Below, piece after piece: positions 1 through 12,520 of a stretch of DNA of 64,000 bases. The position numbers and the translations under genes were made by a program. The stretch is from positions 6,386,001 to 6,450,000 of the forward strand of contig CM034130.1 of the NCBI GenBank assembly GCA_019914995.1, in the 5' to 3' direction. This DNA comes from Acanthochlamys bracteata (Eukaryota > Streptophyta > Magnoliopsida > Pandanales > Velloziaceae). Below the pieces are notes generated by a model. The model was not told the origin of the DNA. It made no database searches and was given only the letters and a program-made list of their open reading frames with translations. Positions within the stretch are counted from its first letter, which is position 1. Every line of letters begins with the position of its first letter.

Positions 1-3000
1 ATTGTAATTCCATATATAGACATGGGAGTCGTCCCCCACAGAGACAATGTGCCTCCCATCTGAAGTAAATGATGCAGAGAACTGAGATTTACAATTCCGA
101 AGACCTGCATCAATAGCATTAAAGTGAAGTGAGATTATTTGCAGTTACTCAGAATTTACACTCTTAAGAGAGAAGCAACAAATCTTTGTTAAAATTGTTG
201 AAAAAATATCTCAAACAACAAGAACCAAAGAAAGTCCGCCATCACGAACTCAAACTTTAACTCCAAACTTATGTTATGATTGTAGAAAATAAAAAGGCAA
301 GACTAGAATACCTCATATCACATTGCCCAAACACTGATCAATACAAAAGTAACAAAAGGCCATCACCAACTCAAACTTTAACTCCAAACTTATGTTACTA
401 TTGTAGAAAATAAAAAGGCAAGACTAGAATACCTCATATCACATTGCCCAAACACTGATCAATACAAAAGTAACAAAAGGCCACATCAAATCAATCCTAT
501 ACTCCAGTAAAATAAAATGTTTAGTAGCTGAAACTTTTAGTAATACTCTACCTCTGAATTTGCAGACACTGTCAACTTCATCATATATCCGAAGTTTAGA
601 ATATAAGGACGTCACCATAAGCCTCCTGGAATCTTCTCGTGTGAGCTGCCAAAGGAAACAGAACATTAGCAGCATTAAAGAATTAACATTCCTACAACAA
701 CCAAGCAAGTCTGAGAACCACACTTGTAAGCCCATAACTGGTTTGACTGTTGACTTTTTCTTTCCTTGAACACAGAAATGTTTGTCCAACTGCCTGATAT
801 CTCCTGATGTACCCAAAATCATATAAAATTAGTTTTGAGAACAAATCCATTCATGAAAGGTGGAGAAAATAGGATCTTTCTTGAATACAATAGCTCGATA
901 TACTACTCAACCTAAGAAGTAAGGAGTCTACCATTATAAGATAAGTAATATCCAAGATTCAAGAGTAAATATATTCAGTATTAATCACAGTAAGTACCTG
1001 AATAGTCGTAAAACCGGCAATCCCCTGAGACAGAACCAACAAAAAACCCCTGTTCGATTGGAAAGAAAACAAAGAAAAGACTGTAATCTACTACTGTAAG
1101 ATTACAGCCAAAACCAGGAACCTCAAATATGAAAGTGCCAAGATGTACCCTTCCATCTGGTTGGAAACATAAGGATGTAACAATATCACAAATGTCCACC
1201 CAATCAACCACCCTATTCTCTGCAATCCCCCAAATGCGAACCTTTCCATCAATTGAACCACTTATAAAGTATCTTTCATCAGCGGGATTAAACTGGACGC
1301 ATGTCACTGACACCAGTGGCAAAAGGTTGATGTTAGTTCCAGAGGGTGGTAAATTCTACTTTACACATTTAACTTATAAACAAGCAAGCAGGAGTCACAT
1401 GTATTGTTAAGATGTATGAAGGAAAATTTAGGTTTGGAAAGGTGAGGATGAGAATGAAGTTTAAGATATCAAGGTGAACAGCATCTTGTTTTCTCATGAA
1501 AGAGGTACAAAATGGTATTAAAAAAATGACGGCCCCACTTGTGTGCCTCATTATACGATAAATTACCAAAAATGTATCATCTGAGATGCCAAAACCACAA
1601 CAGGAACTAGAAGGTTAAACAAAATGGCACAAAAAATAAATAAGAAAAAAATATTAAATTAAAAATAATAATTATAAAAAAAAAAGATACTCTAGTTCCT
1701 TGCAAACATCTTGCAGCATATCTATGAAGGCATATGCTCAAATTAGCTTTGTGCATAGACCACTAGAGGCCTGACTAATTTGGTAAAATAATAAAACTAA
1801 TACAAGCATACAACAAAGTACAAATTATGACAGAATCTCCATTCTCATATTACCATAATCATTGTGCTGAAAGACTTTGAGGCATCCATCGCCTCCAATT
1901 TTCCACATGCGAATAGTTCTATCTTTTGATGAAGTAAGGAGTGCCTGAAACATGTCAAGGAAATTTTTTAAACGAAAGCATATGTGAGTTTCAATTTAAA
2001 AATAACTAAAATATATGAAGGTTTGGTACCATTATGGCTGAAAACTATTAAATGAATTAAAAGCATGTATTTGAGAAATATACTAGATTAAAGAAAAGAA
2101 ACCAGATCAGGAATTAGCTACTTTTGAATCAACATCAGTTGAGAAGGGGGAAATACCCAAAAAAAGGAAAAGGAGAAGAAAGAAAGAAAGAAGATCACAC
2201 CAGCAGAGCCACTGAAATAATGGGTAAAAATCAAGCAACAGTAACTAACTTACATCAGACGTGGACCAAGTTAGGTCCAGGATTTGATTGGCATGGCCAC
2301 TATACTCGTGCAATGGAGTTTCTTCAATCACAAAGACCTTTTTCGGAATAACAACCGGTGCATTTATATTATTTTCTTTTACTAATGATTTTCTGTCCCT
2401 AACTTTGTTGTCATTCCTGAAAGAACCATTTGCCAGAAGGCATTTGCAAAAAGGCTCTACCTCTCTGACTTTCCAGATACGGAGAACACAATCTTCACCA
2501 CCGCTTGCCTATATTGACCAGATGGACTGAATTTTAATGTCTTAATCAAACCCTCATGAGCTTTGATCTCTTGGCCCATATACAATGCACTGAACTCCAC
2601 ATACCTTTTGCATTGTTGTTGTACTTTTTACTCTGACCATTCTAGGTAGTTTATTGCTTTTCCTCGTAGCATCAAGCTTGTATCCACTCACATATGTCTT
2701 CATTTTTAAGCTCATCCACCACTTTGTAGATTTTTTCTTCCTCATATCTGATGCATCAATGTGCCTTTGTTCAATGCAGCTGTTTTCTCTTCGCATGAAC
2801 CGCTGAAAAGAAGATGACAGCCCAAGACACGTTTCAAACTCCTGACGGGTAATCATATGGTCTGACCCAGCTTCCTTAAGCATGCTCAACAAACCATCAG
2901 GACCTAGGTCATGCACAACAATCCTCTTTCCACTATCAAGATCCCTTATGCAACAAAAACGATCCTCCCTTGCCGCATCATTTTCAGAACTAGATAAGGG

Positions 3001-3316
3001 ATCCAACATAGCTCCACTAGTTTTATTACTCTACCCACGTGGAGATCACCTGTTGAAATATCACAATGGCTTCCCCTTGTTTCCAAGGTCAAAGCAGATT
3101 GAACAGACTCAAATTCAGAAACCCCATCCCTTGCAGGAACCTTTTTCTCCTCTCATGAACACTCCTGGGCTCTGATATCCAAACATCATAATCTAATCTA
3201 GGTTCCAATTTGCAACTATCACCTGAGTCCTTGGAGGATATGGATTCAAAAGAACCCCAGCTATGGTCATAAGCGTCAAAGAAGAGGTCTTCAGCCTCCT
3301 CATTATATCTCTGCAT
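1..3316 (-). CDS. WD40-repeat protein, WDR44-like plant family (partial; exon 1 disrupted or with two unusual short introns)
   Basis: Likely scaffold protein of the plant WDR44-like group; the biochemical role is not known from sequence. The start ATG is at 3316, opening [15 protein letters not shown], then a [19 protein letters not shown] block typical of the family N-terminus. Exons supported by GT/AG sites and frame: 3123-3316, 2605-3016, 2254-2508, 1854-1944, 1149-1306, 998-1049, 724-803, 552-645 and 1-104, which continues off the left edge (480 codons present). WD signatures include [36 protein letters not shown] and [12 protein letters not shown]. The first three pieces need two short introns (3017-3122, 2509-2604). 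The 2509-2604 piece, in another frame, encodes residues conserved in the family's first WD blade ([16 protein letters not shown]). So exon 1 is either frameshifted (decay or sequence error) or has been partly intronised. The downstream exons are clean. Family call sure; functional status unsure. Confidence 0.85.
238..479. repeat. 121-bp tandem duplication in a WD40-gene intron
   Basis: Units 238-358 and 359-479 differ by only about three substitutions. They lie in the intron between the exons at 552-645 and 1-104. The near identity points to a recent duplication. Confidence 0.95.
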
Positions 3317-4640
3317 GATTACTTTTAATATCACATGAAAAACCGTGAATCAATCACCATATGTGAGAGGGTTTAGCAAAATTTCAACTCCAGAGAGGGT
3401 AAAGTCGCAGTGAAGCTCATTATCATCTCTGTAGTGTCTCACATGCCAACCCCTGCAGCCTCCAGAATCAATCAACTTGACAAAAATCAGACATAAAATG
3501 CCAGCCCAAGTCAAACAGAAATATGGAGAAAGTCAATAAATACTAATTCAACAACTGATGTGTAAAAAACACCTGAAAAGCATAGTCACACATAAGCAGA
3601 ACAATGAAATGAGATCAGATAGCAAAGAGGAGTAAAATAAGATCTCCAGAAAAAGCAAACATAATTCACAAGTAGCGATAGCAATGGCCACCAGATTCAT
3701 GAGTGCTTACTAATTGGGAACCTACAATTATCAAGAAGAAAAAAACGAATGTCCTGTTACATTGGGTGCAACACAAAGGCATATCAGTCCCAAAATATAC
3801 AAATATAATCTGATCCAAGTATATCCCGATGTAAATCTCATCAAGAACTGACAGTCATGGTAGCAAGAATGGAACCATCAACAAAAACTAAACCCATAAA
3901 AAAGAAAAAACCTGCATACCAAAAACACCCAATTCACCAACTACTACCCCCGATCATAATTAACTCAAAGGATTCCCACAAAACTGCAGAGATCTATTAC
4001 ATCTCAACTTTGTTTAAGATTAAAACTCAGGAGCTTATCTTAAACCTGGATTAACATGTGAATAGTCCAAATTACAAAATAAATAGAAACTACTCACAGA
4101 AAAAAGAACAAACAAGCTCAATTGTCAAATATCTAATTCCAAGAAGTTCAAATCTCAGGGCTAAAATTTCTTCGGAGTAGGCTCATCTAATATTCCCAAC
4201 CTCAATAATGGTAAAAATTTACTCCATCACAAACATAATACTCAAAAATAACCTGTAATCTCAATTCAATTGTAAGAAACAATTAAGCACATAAAAACCC
4301 AAACTTCTATTCTCTGGGAAACAGAGCGACAGAATTTTAGATAAAATAAAACACTGCTTTGTTCTTTTTCGTTTTTTTTTTAAGGGAGAGCAAGCGTAAC
4401 CAAAAATACCATAGTGTGAGGAGAAAGCAAACACAACACTTCTTTCCTTCACCAGAATTCTCCGATCGGCACTTGCACCAGCGAACAAAGAATTAGTTGG
4501 GGATTTTGATGAGGCCTTCGTGCCTCGAGGTCCACGAGCTTGAAATGGATAAAGCGTGCGCCTGTTCGCAGCCTAACAACTAGCAGCTACTACTGGCTGC
4601 TAGGGAGCGGCACAAAAGAGAGAGAGAGACGGAGCAGAAG
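3317..4640 (-). other. Probable 5' leader, leader intron and promoter edge of the WD40 gene
   Basis: No ORF of note. On the minus strand a CT-rich stretch (about 4615-4632) followed by a GC-richer segment down to about 4411 looks like a transcription start and non-coding first exon. A candidate donor (GTATTT) lies near 4411, and pyrimidine-rich candidate acceptors lie near 3455. Several upstream ATGs occur in 3331-3460, including ATGTGA at 3336-3331. This is inference from composition and splice-like signals only. Confidence 0.35.
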
Positions 4641-7600
4641 AGTGAAAGCGGGAATAATAACTGCTGGCTTTTTAGCTTCTTGTCCGGTAACGAATTAATA
4701 CCTGGCAATAACTATAACGAAAATTGGGGGTGATGGCTGCAAAAAGTGAAACTAATAAGATCGTATTGCAATGTGTTTGTTAAAAAGGTACCATAATAGC
4801 TTCTCTTTTAGTCAGACAATAAGTTTATGCGGAGATGTATACGGTGCATACTGTACAGTTGTTGCATTGACTCACTATAAAAACTGCTAGATATCAAAAT
4901 TATTTCAATCCTAACGAGCTTCAAAGTATATCTCAATAAATAATTATTTTTTATATTAATATTAATAAAGTTTTTATCTAATTATATGTAAATATAAATA
5001 TATACTAGATAGTGTTTTATATAATGTATATATATATATATATATAATAAAAAATTTAACTTTTTTATCAATTCAAGGAGCCATTGCTGACGCTTAAAGT
5101 ACTACCATCAAATTAACCAGTAGTTGACGCACGAAGATTCTAAATTTCATAGTATAAAATCAAATTTAGTTGATTTCAACATGTAAAAGATTCTAAATTT
5201 TTTTTAAAAAAAAATTGGGGAAGTACTCTAAAATGTATCACCAATTTATACATATCTAGCATTTATTTCTTAAAAAATAGAAAAAAGAAACAAATAAATG
5301 GACTGCAACTGTCTAACATTACTGATAGAGGTTTGGTTCTGCAAAATAGATTGTTGAGGTTGGAAAATTATGAGGCATAGATTAAGGTATGTTTTAATTG
5401 GAAAGTGAATTTATAGAATTAGTTTCATAAAAGTAAAACTTGTAAAATATTAAATATAAATTAATATTTAAAATTTTAAAAAGAAAATAAAGTTTGAAAT
5501 AATAAATACGTGTAAAAACTAATAAATAGGAAGATAGAAGAGGGAGAGATGTTAGTAGCAGGGAGAAAGTGATTTGTCGGGTCTACCGTACCTTCTGCGG
5601 ACACGTTTTTTATTATTCTAACTCCATTTAATCAACTTTGTTTTACTTTTGCTTTTGAAGATGGTTTGTGAGTGATGAGAGATGTTGGAATAGTTGAAGA
5701 GATTTGAGTGAAGAGAGACAAAATCCGTACTCTGTACATGTACGTATCTCTATTTTCTGTTTCTTCTTTGGGTCGTTGATTAGTTTCCTTCGGTGGTCCA
5801 TGGAAAGAATTTAGAGATATAGCTGATTAATGTGAATGAAATTGAGATTAGAGAGTGAATTTTAATGGACTGAATTAGCAAATGAACGATTTTGAGAGAG
5901 AAGGGTTGGATGTAGATGGTATTTGATGAGTGCTATAGTGTAGGAGGAGAAGAAGAAGGTATGGCAGGGATCCTGGGAGTGGCCGTAAGTGTGATCGCTG
6001 AATGGATTGGTGTGTGATAGTGGTAGTATAGGGTTGCTTATTTTAAAGTAGTTTCTAAAACTATTTTTAATTTTTAAACTCTTTTTAAATTTTAAAAAAA
6101 TAAACACATTTTTTCAGCTTAAAAAATAAAAATATACATAAATTTAGTAATATTTTTTTAAAATAAAATTTAAATATTATAGAAAAAATTTTAAAGAAAA
6201 GGAAGAGGTTTTAACCACAACCCAAAACGATCACTAATATTGTTCTATGTTCTGTGAACCATTGAGGAATAAAAATTTAATATTTTCCTTCACAAATAAA
6301 AGAAACAAAGTTTAATGTTTCCTTTACAAATACATACAAGTTTAAACTCTGGTGAAAGCTTAGGAAAAATTTTAGAATCTGCAGTGAGTTGAAGTAATTA
6401 TTAATGAATTAACAAGCAAACAGTACTCAACATCGTGACAGTTAGAAGGACAAAGAGTGAACAGGACCATTGGTTAGCTGTTACTTTTGCAAGTGCAGAT
6501 AATAAATCATCTGAATAGCTTTGGTCCCCAACATGTGCCAAAAAGAAATATGGAAATAGGAAAATTGTTGTTATTGAATCTGTAGGAATCAATGTTGTTT
6601 GTTGGATCTATACAGTGAACGATTGTTAAAACGACGCCTGGACGCGTTTGATGAAACTCGTGTCTTGCCTAAATTCGTAGATCATGCATCGATAAGACCG
6701 AGAGACAGACCGTAGGTTGACACGATAGCTGAAAGACCCGCTGCACTACAATGAAGCAATATTAAGGACCCATGGTTTCTTCCCATCTGAAGGAAACTCC
6801 ATGTTCTTCCTATACATCCACTTAAAGAACTATTGGGAAAGCTTCGCAGATGCAACCATACGGTGGTAGAAATAGTCTGATGTATTTTTTAAGAGGCTGG
6901 TGAGTCTGAATTATTCTATTTAATAATTGAATCAAATTTATTTAAATTTATTTAATTTATAAATTTATACAGATTAAAATTATAAATTTTAATTAATTTA
7001 TTTAATAATTTAATTAAATTTGAAGATTTATTTAATAAATTATTAAAATTTTATTTTATATTTTTAGATTTGAGTGAAATTATAAAATTAGTTGTATAAA
7101 AGTGTACGATATTTTTGATAAAAAGTATGATAAGTGTCTGTCAAAATGTGCATTTTTTTGTATCTTTATCGATTTTTAAAATATTCAAAAAAATTTTAGT
7201 TTTATTTTTCTAAAATATATGGTGAAAATTAAAATTTTATGATTATAAATACAAACTAATTATTTAGAAAAATTTTCGATAAAATTGTTACAAAATTCAA
7301 TGTCGCTATTAAAAAAGCACATACATAGTAATATTTCGATAATATTATAATTTTTATCTTATGATTATTTACTAAAGTATGAAAGTAAACGATTAATTAT
7401 AAATATAATATAATGTATAAATTATTATTATCGATTTTTTTATTGTCAAAATTTTATTATACAGTAAGAAATAATTAGAAAAGAGTTATTCATTCAAGAG
7501 ATAAGTAATTCAGATTGGTGGATTAATTTCAGATTGATCTATTTAATAATTTAATCAAATTTATTCAATTCTAATTCAATTCATATATTTATTTGGATCA

Positions 7601-8200
7601 AATTTTTTAACCCTAATTCTAATTAAATAGATCATTTTTTGATTAAAATTTCAGATTGAATCATATATTACTATTTTTAGTATCTTTTGCAACTAAACTA
7701 TTAACACCTGTCACCATAGTCGAAAAATTGTAGCGGCCGAATGACAAATATTTCAAAATCTTTTTATTTGTTTTTTTATTTTATATTTTTTTAGTGAATT
7801 TTTTATAATATTTTGCGAAATATTTTTAAAAATTGAATAATGTATAAAAACTTTATATAATTAAATCTTAGTACTGATTAATTTTATTAAGTTTTAAAAA
7901 AAATAGAGTTTATTTTTGAAAAAGTTTTAAAATATTTTTTATTTCATAAAAGTTATATTTTATAAGTATTTCTAAATAACCTCTAAGTGTTTTTACTGCA
8001 ATATTGTAAGAACTTCTCTATCTTGTAGGCTATTATGTCGTTGAAAGAATGCCCTAGAGGATTATTGATGGGTGGTTGTGGGAGGCAGAGGTAACAAAGT
8101 TTGAATTTAATGGGATTGAAGTGTCCATGCTCTTGTGTGCCAATCTTGTAAGCTATTCCTTTATCCAAATGATTGGGCTAGCTTAAGTTTACTTTGCCTA
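4641..8200. other. AT-rich intergenic DNA, no gene recognised
   Basis: Contains a (TA)n microsatellite at about 5028-5048, AT-rich foldback-like tracts near 6040-6200 and 7760-7980, and an imperfect hairpin near 7500-7680. A GC-richer island at about 6610-6890 has short open stretches in more than one frame but matches nothing I recognise. ORFs here are short and low-complexity. Confidence 0.6.
6040..6200. repeat. Possible degenerate copy of the AT-rich foldback repeat
   Basis: Has the family's alternating TTTTTAAATTT / AAAATAAAAATAT texture, next to GC-richer DNA. No clear ends. Confidence 0.3.
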
Positions 8201-11200
8201 AACAGGATTCAGATATGACTCTGCCCAGGTTAGTCGTTCAAAACTGCTTTCCCATTATTGTCATCCTGAACTCAGATATATAATTTCACATCACACATTA
8301 GTATTCTCTTGGGAACTGCAGTCTTCGATCTCATTCTATGATTCGATTTGTACAGGATGGCTTATATCGGACCTGTAGGTGTTATTCATCAGTCAATTTT
8401 ATGTGTTGCCGATGTCAGATGACATGTAAAGCCATAGAGTGAGACTAGGTTGTGACACTCTAAAAGATTTTGCTATCAAAATTGATGTAATTGTTTCTTT
8501 TTCGGATGCATATAACCCCGTCAGGTGAATTGGTTTGTGAAAATGGCAAACATACCTGTGAAGCTATAATTATTACAGGATCCAGCTAGCTTGATATGCA
8601 ATAGGTTTTGGCCTTAGTTTGCTTTTAACATCTCAAGCATGATTAATGACATAGATCACTGGTTACATATATCAACAATTTCTGACAAACTAAATCTTTA
8701 TGTTCAATTTAAGCAACACTAAACAAGAAAATGTACTTTATTACCAACATGGGCATGGATAAGTATTCTATCGGTAGTAGTTAATTTAAGTTTCTCGTCT
8801 CCCACCAATGAAGCCTACACGGTGGTTTGGCGAGTTGAGCTGGATTGCAAATAAAATTTGTTCCAGTTGCTGTAATCAGCTTTATCCAGTCTAGTTTGTA
8901 GTTGTTTCTTGCCTAGATTTATGTGGAAATTAAGCTTGGCAAACAAGATAATTATGAGAGGGATGCTTAACCATTGGTTACTCTAATAAGTCAAAGGGCA
9001 GATCAGATAACCATTGGACCTACGCACCCGCTTCTCGTGTTTTGGGCGCATTGTTGAATGTATTGTTATGACATGGAGTAGTTGATTATCACATAAAAGA
9101 AAGCTTTATTTAACTGAACCTTTTGATCCGCGAGTTCACCTCTAAAAGTGAAACCATTTTGCAATAATGTATGAACTACATTACATGCACTTGGTCATGG
9201 TTAATCCTTGGGAATCAAGGTTAAACATCGGTGCTCCAGTAAATCAGGCATGCAGAAGAGTGCAGAGGCACAAGATTCCAGGCATGCCAGAAGCATCAGT
9301 TTTAGCAATCAAATAAGAAGCAGAAGACAAACCTCTGTTTTCTGATGAACTCTTGATTGTGCAAATCTTCTGCTCTTTATCGTCAGTGCACTACGAACCA
9401 TCAAACAAGAGACTGAAAATGGGCAAAACGAGTAGCAATTGCATAACCGAAAAATAAGGTCTTACTAGCTGTGTCTCTGTTTACAGATCTCTGCGACTCC
9501 GGATGAAGTCAAGCAGCTCTAGATGCTACGAGATCTTTAGGAGTTGAAGAGAAGTTTTAAATTTAGTAGTTTGGTTGGATATGAGAAAATTAAAAGAACG
9601 AAGAGAAGGCAAGATAAAAGGACTAACTGCGCTATCGAATGAAGCTTCCTCTTTCCTGCCATTCCGACCAGTGGATTACTCGTTAAGTACTTAAAGGTAA
9701 GTTAGAGAATTAAAAATCTCGTTGCCTGTATTGCATGATCACCACAAATAAAATTTTAAAAAGCTTCAAGTGCTCGAATCCATGCAATCCTCATGCATGG
9801 CTTTCCAGTATCCAGGGATCTTGTAGTTCTATTATTTATTAATTATAACTCTACAGTGTGTAGTCTATAAACAAGTAACTGAGCTGTGCAGCCTGGTTCT
9901 GTTCTTGGGACACCAACAATAAAAATAGAGCTCGACAGTTGTGCATATTCTTCTAATACTTTCGTTTTTCCAGAACAACTGAACGAGTTTTGCTTCAACT
10001 ACATGTACAAATCGTGAAGCTAGCTGAACTCAGATTTGGAGCAAGTTACAACAGAGAGTACTCTAAAGTAGTAAACAGCCAAAAAACTTATTTCTGGAAA
10101 GTTTCGCTACACAGAAGCTTATCATGTTAAATTTCATTGACCAAATGGTTTCAGGCTTTTGGGCAAATCGCATGATTATATATCTTTTGTTGTGGTATTC
10201 CAAGTTACCTGCTGTATGAAGGTTTCATTGGTGTGGCTTCTTCGGTTTATAAAATCAGTGGAGACTCATGGAGCCAGATAATCTTCGTGTTCGATCCATT
10301 GGTGATTGTGTTTTATTAAAGATAATTAATGATGATACGTGTGATTACTTAGAACCACTCAATATCTCCGGTCTAAAACGTGGCCATATCTTCAACCATG
10401 TGAAGAGATCGTTCTCCAGGTATATTCTGCAGATCCAACTCGGAATTTATAGGTACATTTATATATAATTCCAGATATGGTATGCAAAGGCATTATCGGT
10501 TGTTCAGATTTGCTTGTTGAATCCCACGTAAAAATTATATGTTCACAATTATAGAATGCGTAGGTATCCGAACTACTGCTGCTTGATTGATTGCATACTT
10601 GGCAGACCTGATTGGAATGTCGATCCGAAAGCTATCCGAATTGATGGATAAGAGTTAACCTACCAGGTCAATAGATTGCCATGCCGGGTCAACCAATTGG
10701 TTTAGGCTCCGGATTGACTATTTCTGGATCGATCCGAACAGTCAGATCTAATTCTGACAATTATGATCGATTGAACAAATTGCACTTATTAATTTTTGTG
10801 TAATTTGTTCAAGCTTATTTGATGGAATTTTTTGCCGGTTACAAAGTAGATCAGTTAGAATAACTATCTTCTGTACAAAACTTTGGATCTCTCTTATTTT
10901 GAAAGTGATTAAATGTACTTGTGTTACTTAACCTTCATAAATCATCCTCGACATAAAACAACAAGCAAACGGTAGGTTCCAGCTAAGAACTACAAGAAAT
11001 AAGATCGAAACCAGCTCATAACTAAGATAAAATACTGAAAAGTAGAGTTACACTTTTTTGATCGATTCTTCGATAGTTAATCAATGGATTATAGAAGTTG
11101 ATGGCTATCTAGAGACGGTATAGCTGTTTCCTTAGCGTACGTGGTATATACTTTCATAAGATAAGAAAACATATATAGTTTGGTAACTACACACTTGGCT

Positions 11201-11259
11201 TCCCTATTTTGGTCAAGTGCAGCTAAAGAGATTCCAAAGCTAACCAAGTTGCTCTAGCT
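8201..11259. other. Intergenic DNA, no gene recognised
   Basis: Moderate GC with no long ORF and no family match. A 66-codon frame at 10268-10468 opens MEPDNLRVRSIGDC but has no recognisable domain and no supporting splice structure; I do not call it a gene. A small TIR element at 10544-10765 is listed separately. Confidence 0.5.
10544..10765. mobile_element. Small TIR element, related to those at 29260-29869 and 53421-54143
   Basis: The left end CACAATTATAGAA and the reverse complement of the right end (CATAATTGTCAGAA) resemble the CATAGTTATAAAA-type ends of the 29260 element. The interior carries similar GATCCGAA and GGGTCAACC words. No clear target duplication. Non-autonomous, about 222 bp. 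Confidence 0.45.
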
Positions 11260-12520
11260 TGATTGACTAGTGCGACTTTAGTGTCCCTATATTGTGTAGA
11301 CTTTGGACTAGACGCAGGAGAGAGGCGCTGGCATCCTTTCCAAAGTTATTTTGGCATAGTATATGGCCGTCAAGTGCGCTCAAGAGTTCAGGTGATATCT
11401 GCCAATTACTATAGCAATACCCATGCCTTGATTTATAGAATCCTAATGAGCTGCATTTGGAGCACCTGCGTGGTCTGTCCCTGTTCTACTATGTGCATGA
11501 TCGTGTCCTCAGAGCATTTGTATTATTTCTCTCTCCTTGAAAGCCAACTTTGTCTCTAAAGTAGAACGACATTGCATAACAGAGAAGTCCTCTATTAGCA
11601 TAAGAGTCTGATAAGCTTTCCTTGCTAATTAATGCTTTTGTGCAAGTGCCATCTCGTATTCACACATTGCGCAAACCTCGGATGATGCATGGAGGTAGAC
11701 GATAATAGACCGCTTTGAAAGGGGAGCTGTGAGTGGCATGGTGAATGTTGTTGTTGTATGAGTACTTTGTTTCAGTCTAACTAATTTATCCATTTGAGAT
11801 ATTTCTGGACAAAACATCGGAAGTATGATTCTAGCGTGAGGACCTTTGTTTTGACTATTAGATTATTGGTGGCAGACAATGCTCATATAGAGGAACGTTT
11901 CTTGTAGGTGACAAAGTTCCTACTAGAAAGAATTTAGGAAAACAGAATCTCGATTAGAGACAATGAAATTTTGGTAACCATATAGTCTGATGACATCTTT
12001 GGCCAATGCCTCCACCATGGCTACAATAGTGTATGGATGATGACGCGGAATGAAATAGGTATTTGGATAGATAGTCAACGACTGCCGTGACACATTCTTT
12101 TACACAAAAGTGGAGGACTGTCAATGAAATCCATGCCTGGAGGAGTGGTACAAGTAACCAGTCATGGTGTGTGCTAGTGTCACACACATATATGTAGCAC
12201 TAAACATTCTTGATGATGCCATGCTAGTAAACTAATAAGCGAGATGTTTGTACGTCTTGAACTGGCCATTGTGACCACCATGGGCAAAGTGGTGAGTTTT
12301 GAACAGATGTTGCCCCCTTCTAGAGGCACCCATCCTAAAATAGGAAACCGTTGGTGATAGTTAAGTTTCCACGTCCATCGAACTTTGTGGCTTGCATTAG
12401 CGACGTAGTGACCTGGTCATCTTGCTCGGCACGATGCTAATCCTTCTGTAAAGATGACTAGAGTCTAGGCAGCCAAGAAAGCCTCTAGATAGTGAGGCAA
12501 GGAATAGACAATATTGTCTT
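11260..12520 (-). pseudogene. Degenerate Gypsy-type (chromovirus-like) integrase remnant
   Basis: On the minus strand, fragments in shifting frames match the order of a Gypsy integrase. First comes a zinc-finger region (about 12310-12230) with an HHFAHGGHNGQFKTYKHLA-like stretch, where FHSSPIGGHSG is typical. Then ISMDFID (about 12140-12115), a DRLSKY-like segment, and a catalytic-region stretch resembling AKDVIRLYG...VSNRDSVFL (about 12010-11930). Further left, weaker C-terminal matches run to about 11630. Many stops and frameshifts; no LTRs identified. Ancient and non-functional. Confidence 0.7.

Noticed and set aside
1129-1410. 93-codon plus frame in the WD40 gene
   Set aside because: Antisense of the exon at 1149-1306 and its flanking introns.
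10268-10468. 66-codon frame MEPDNLRVRSIGDC...
   Set aside because: No domain, no splice context, ends in low-complexity IYRYIYI; expected by chance in 64 kb.
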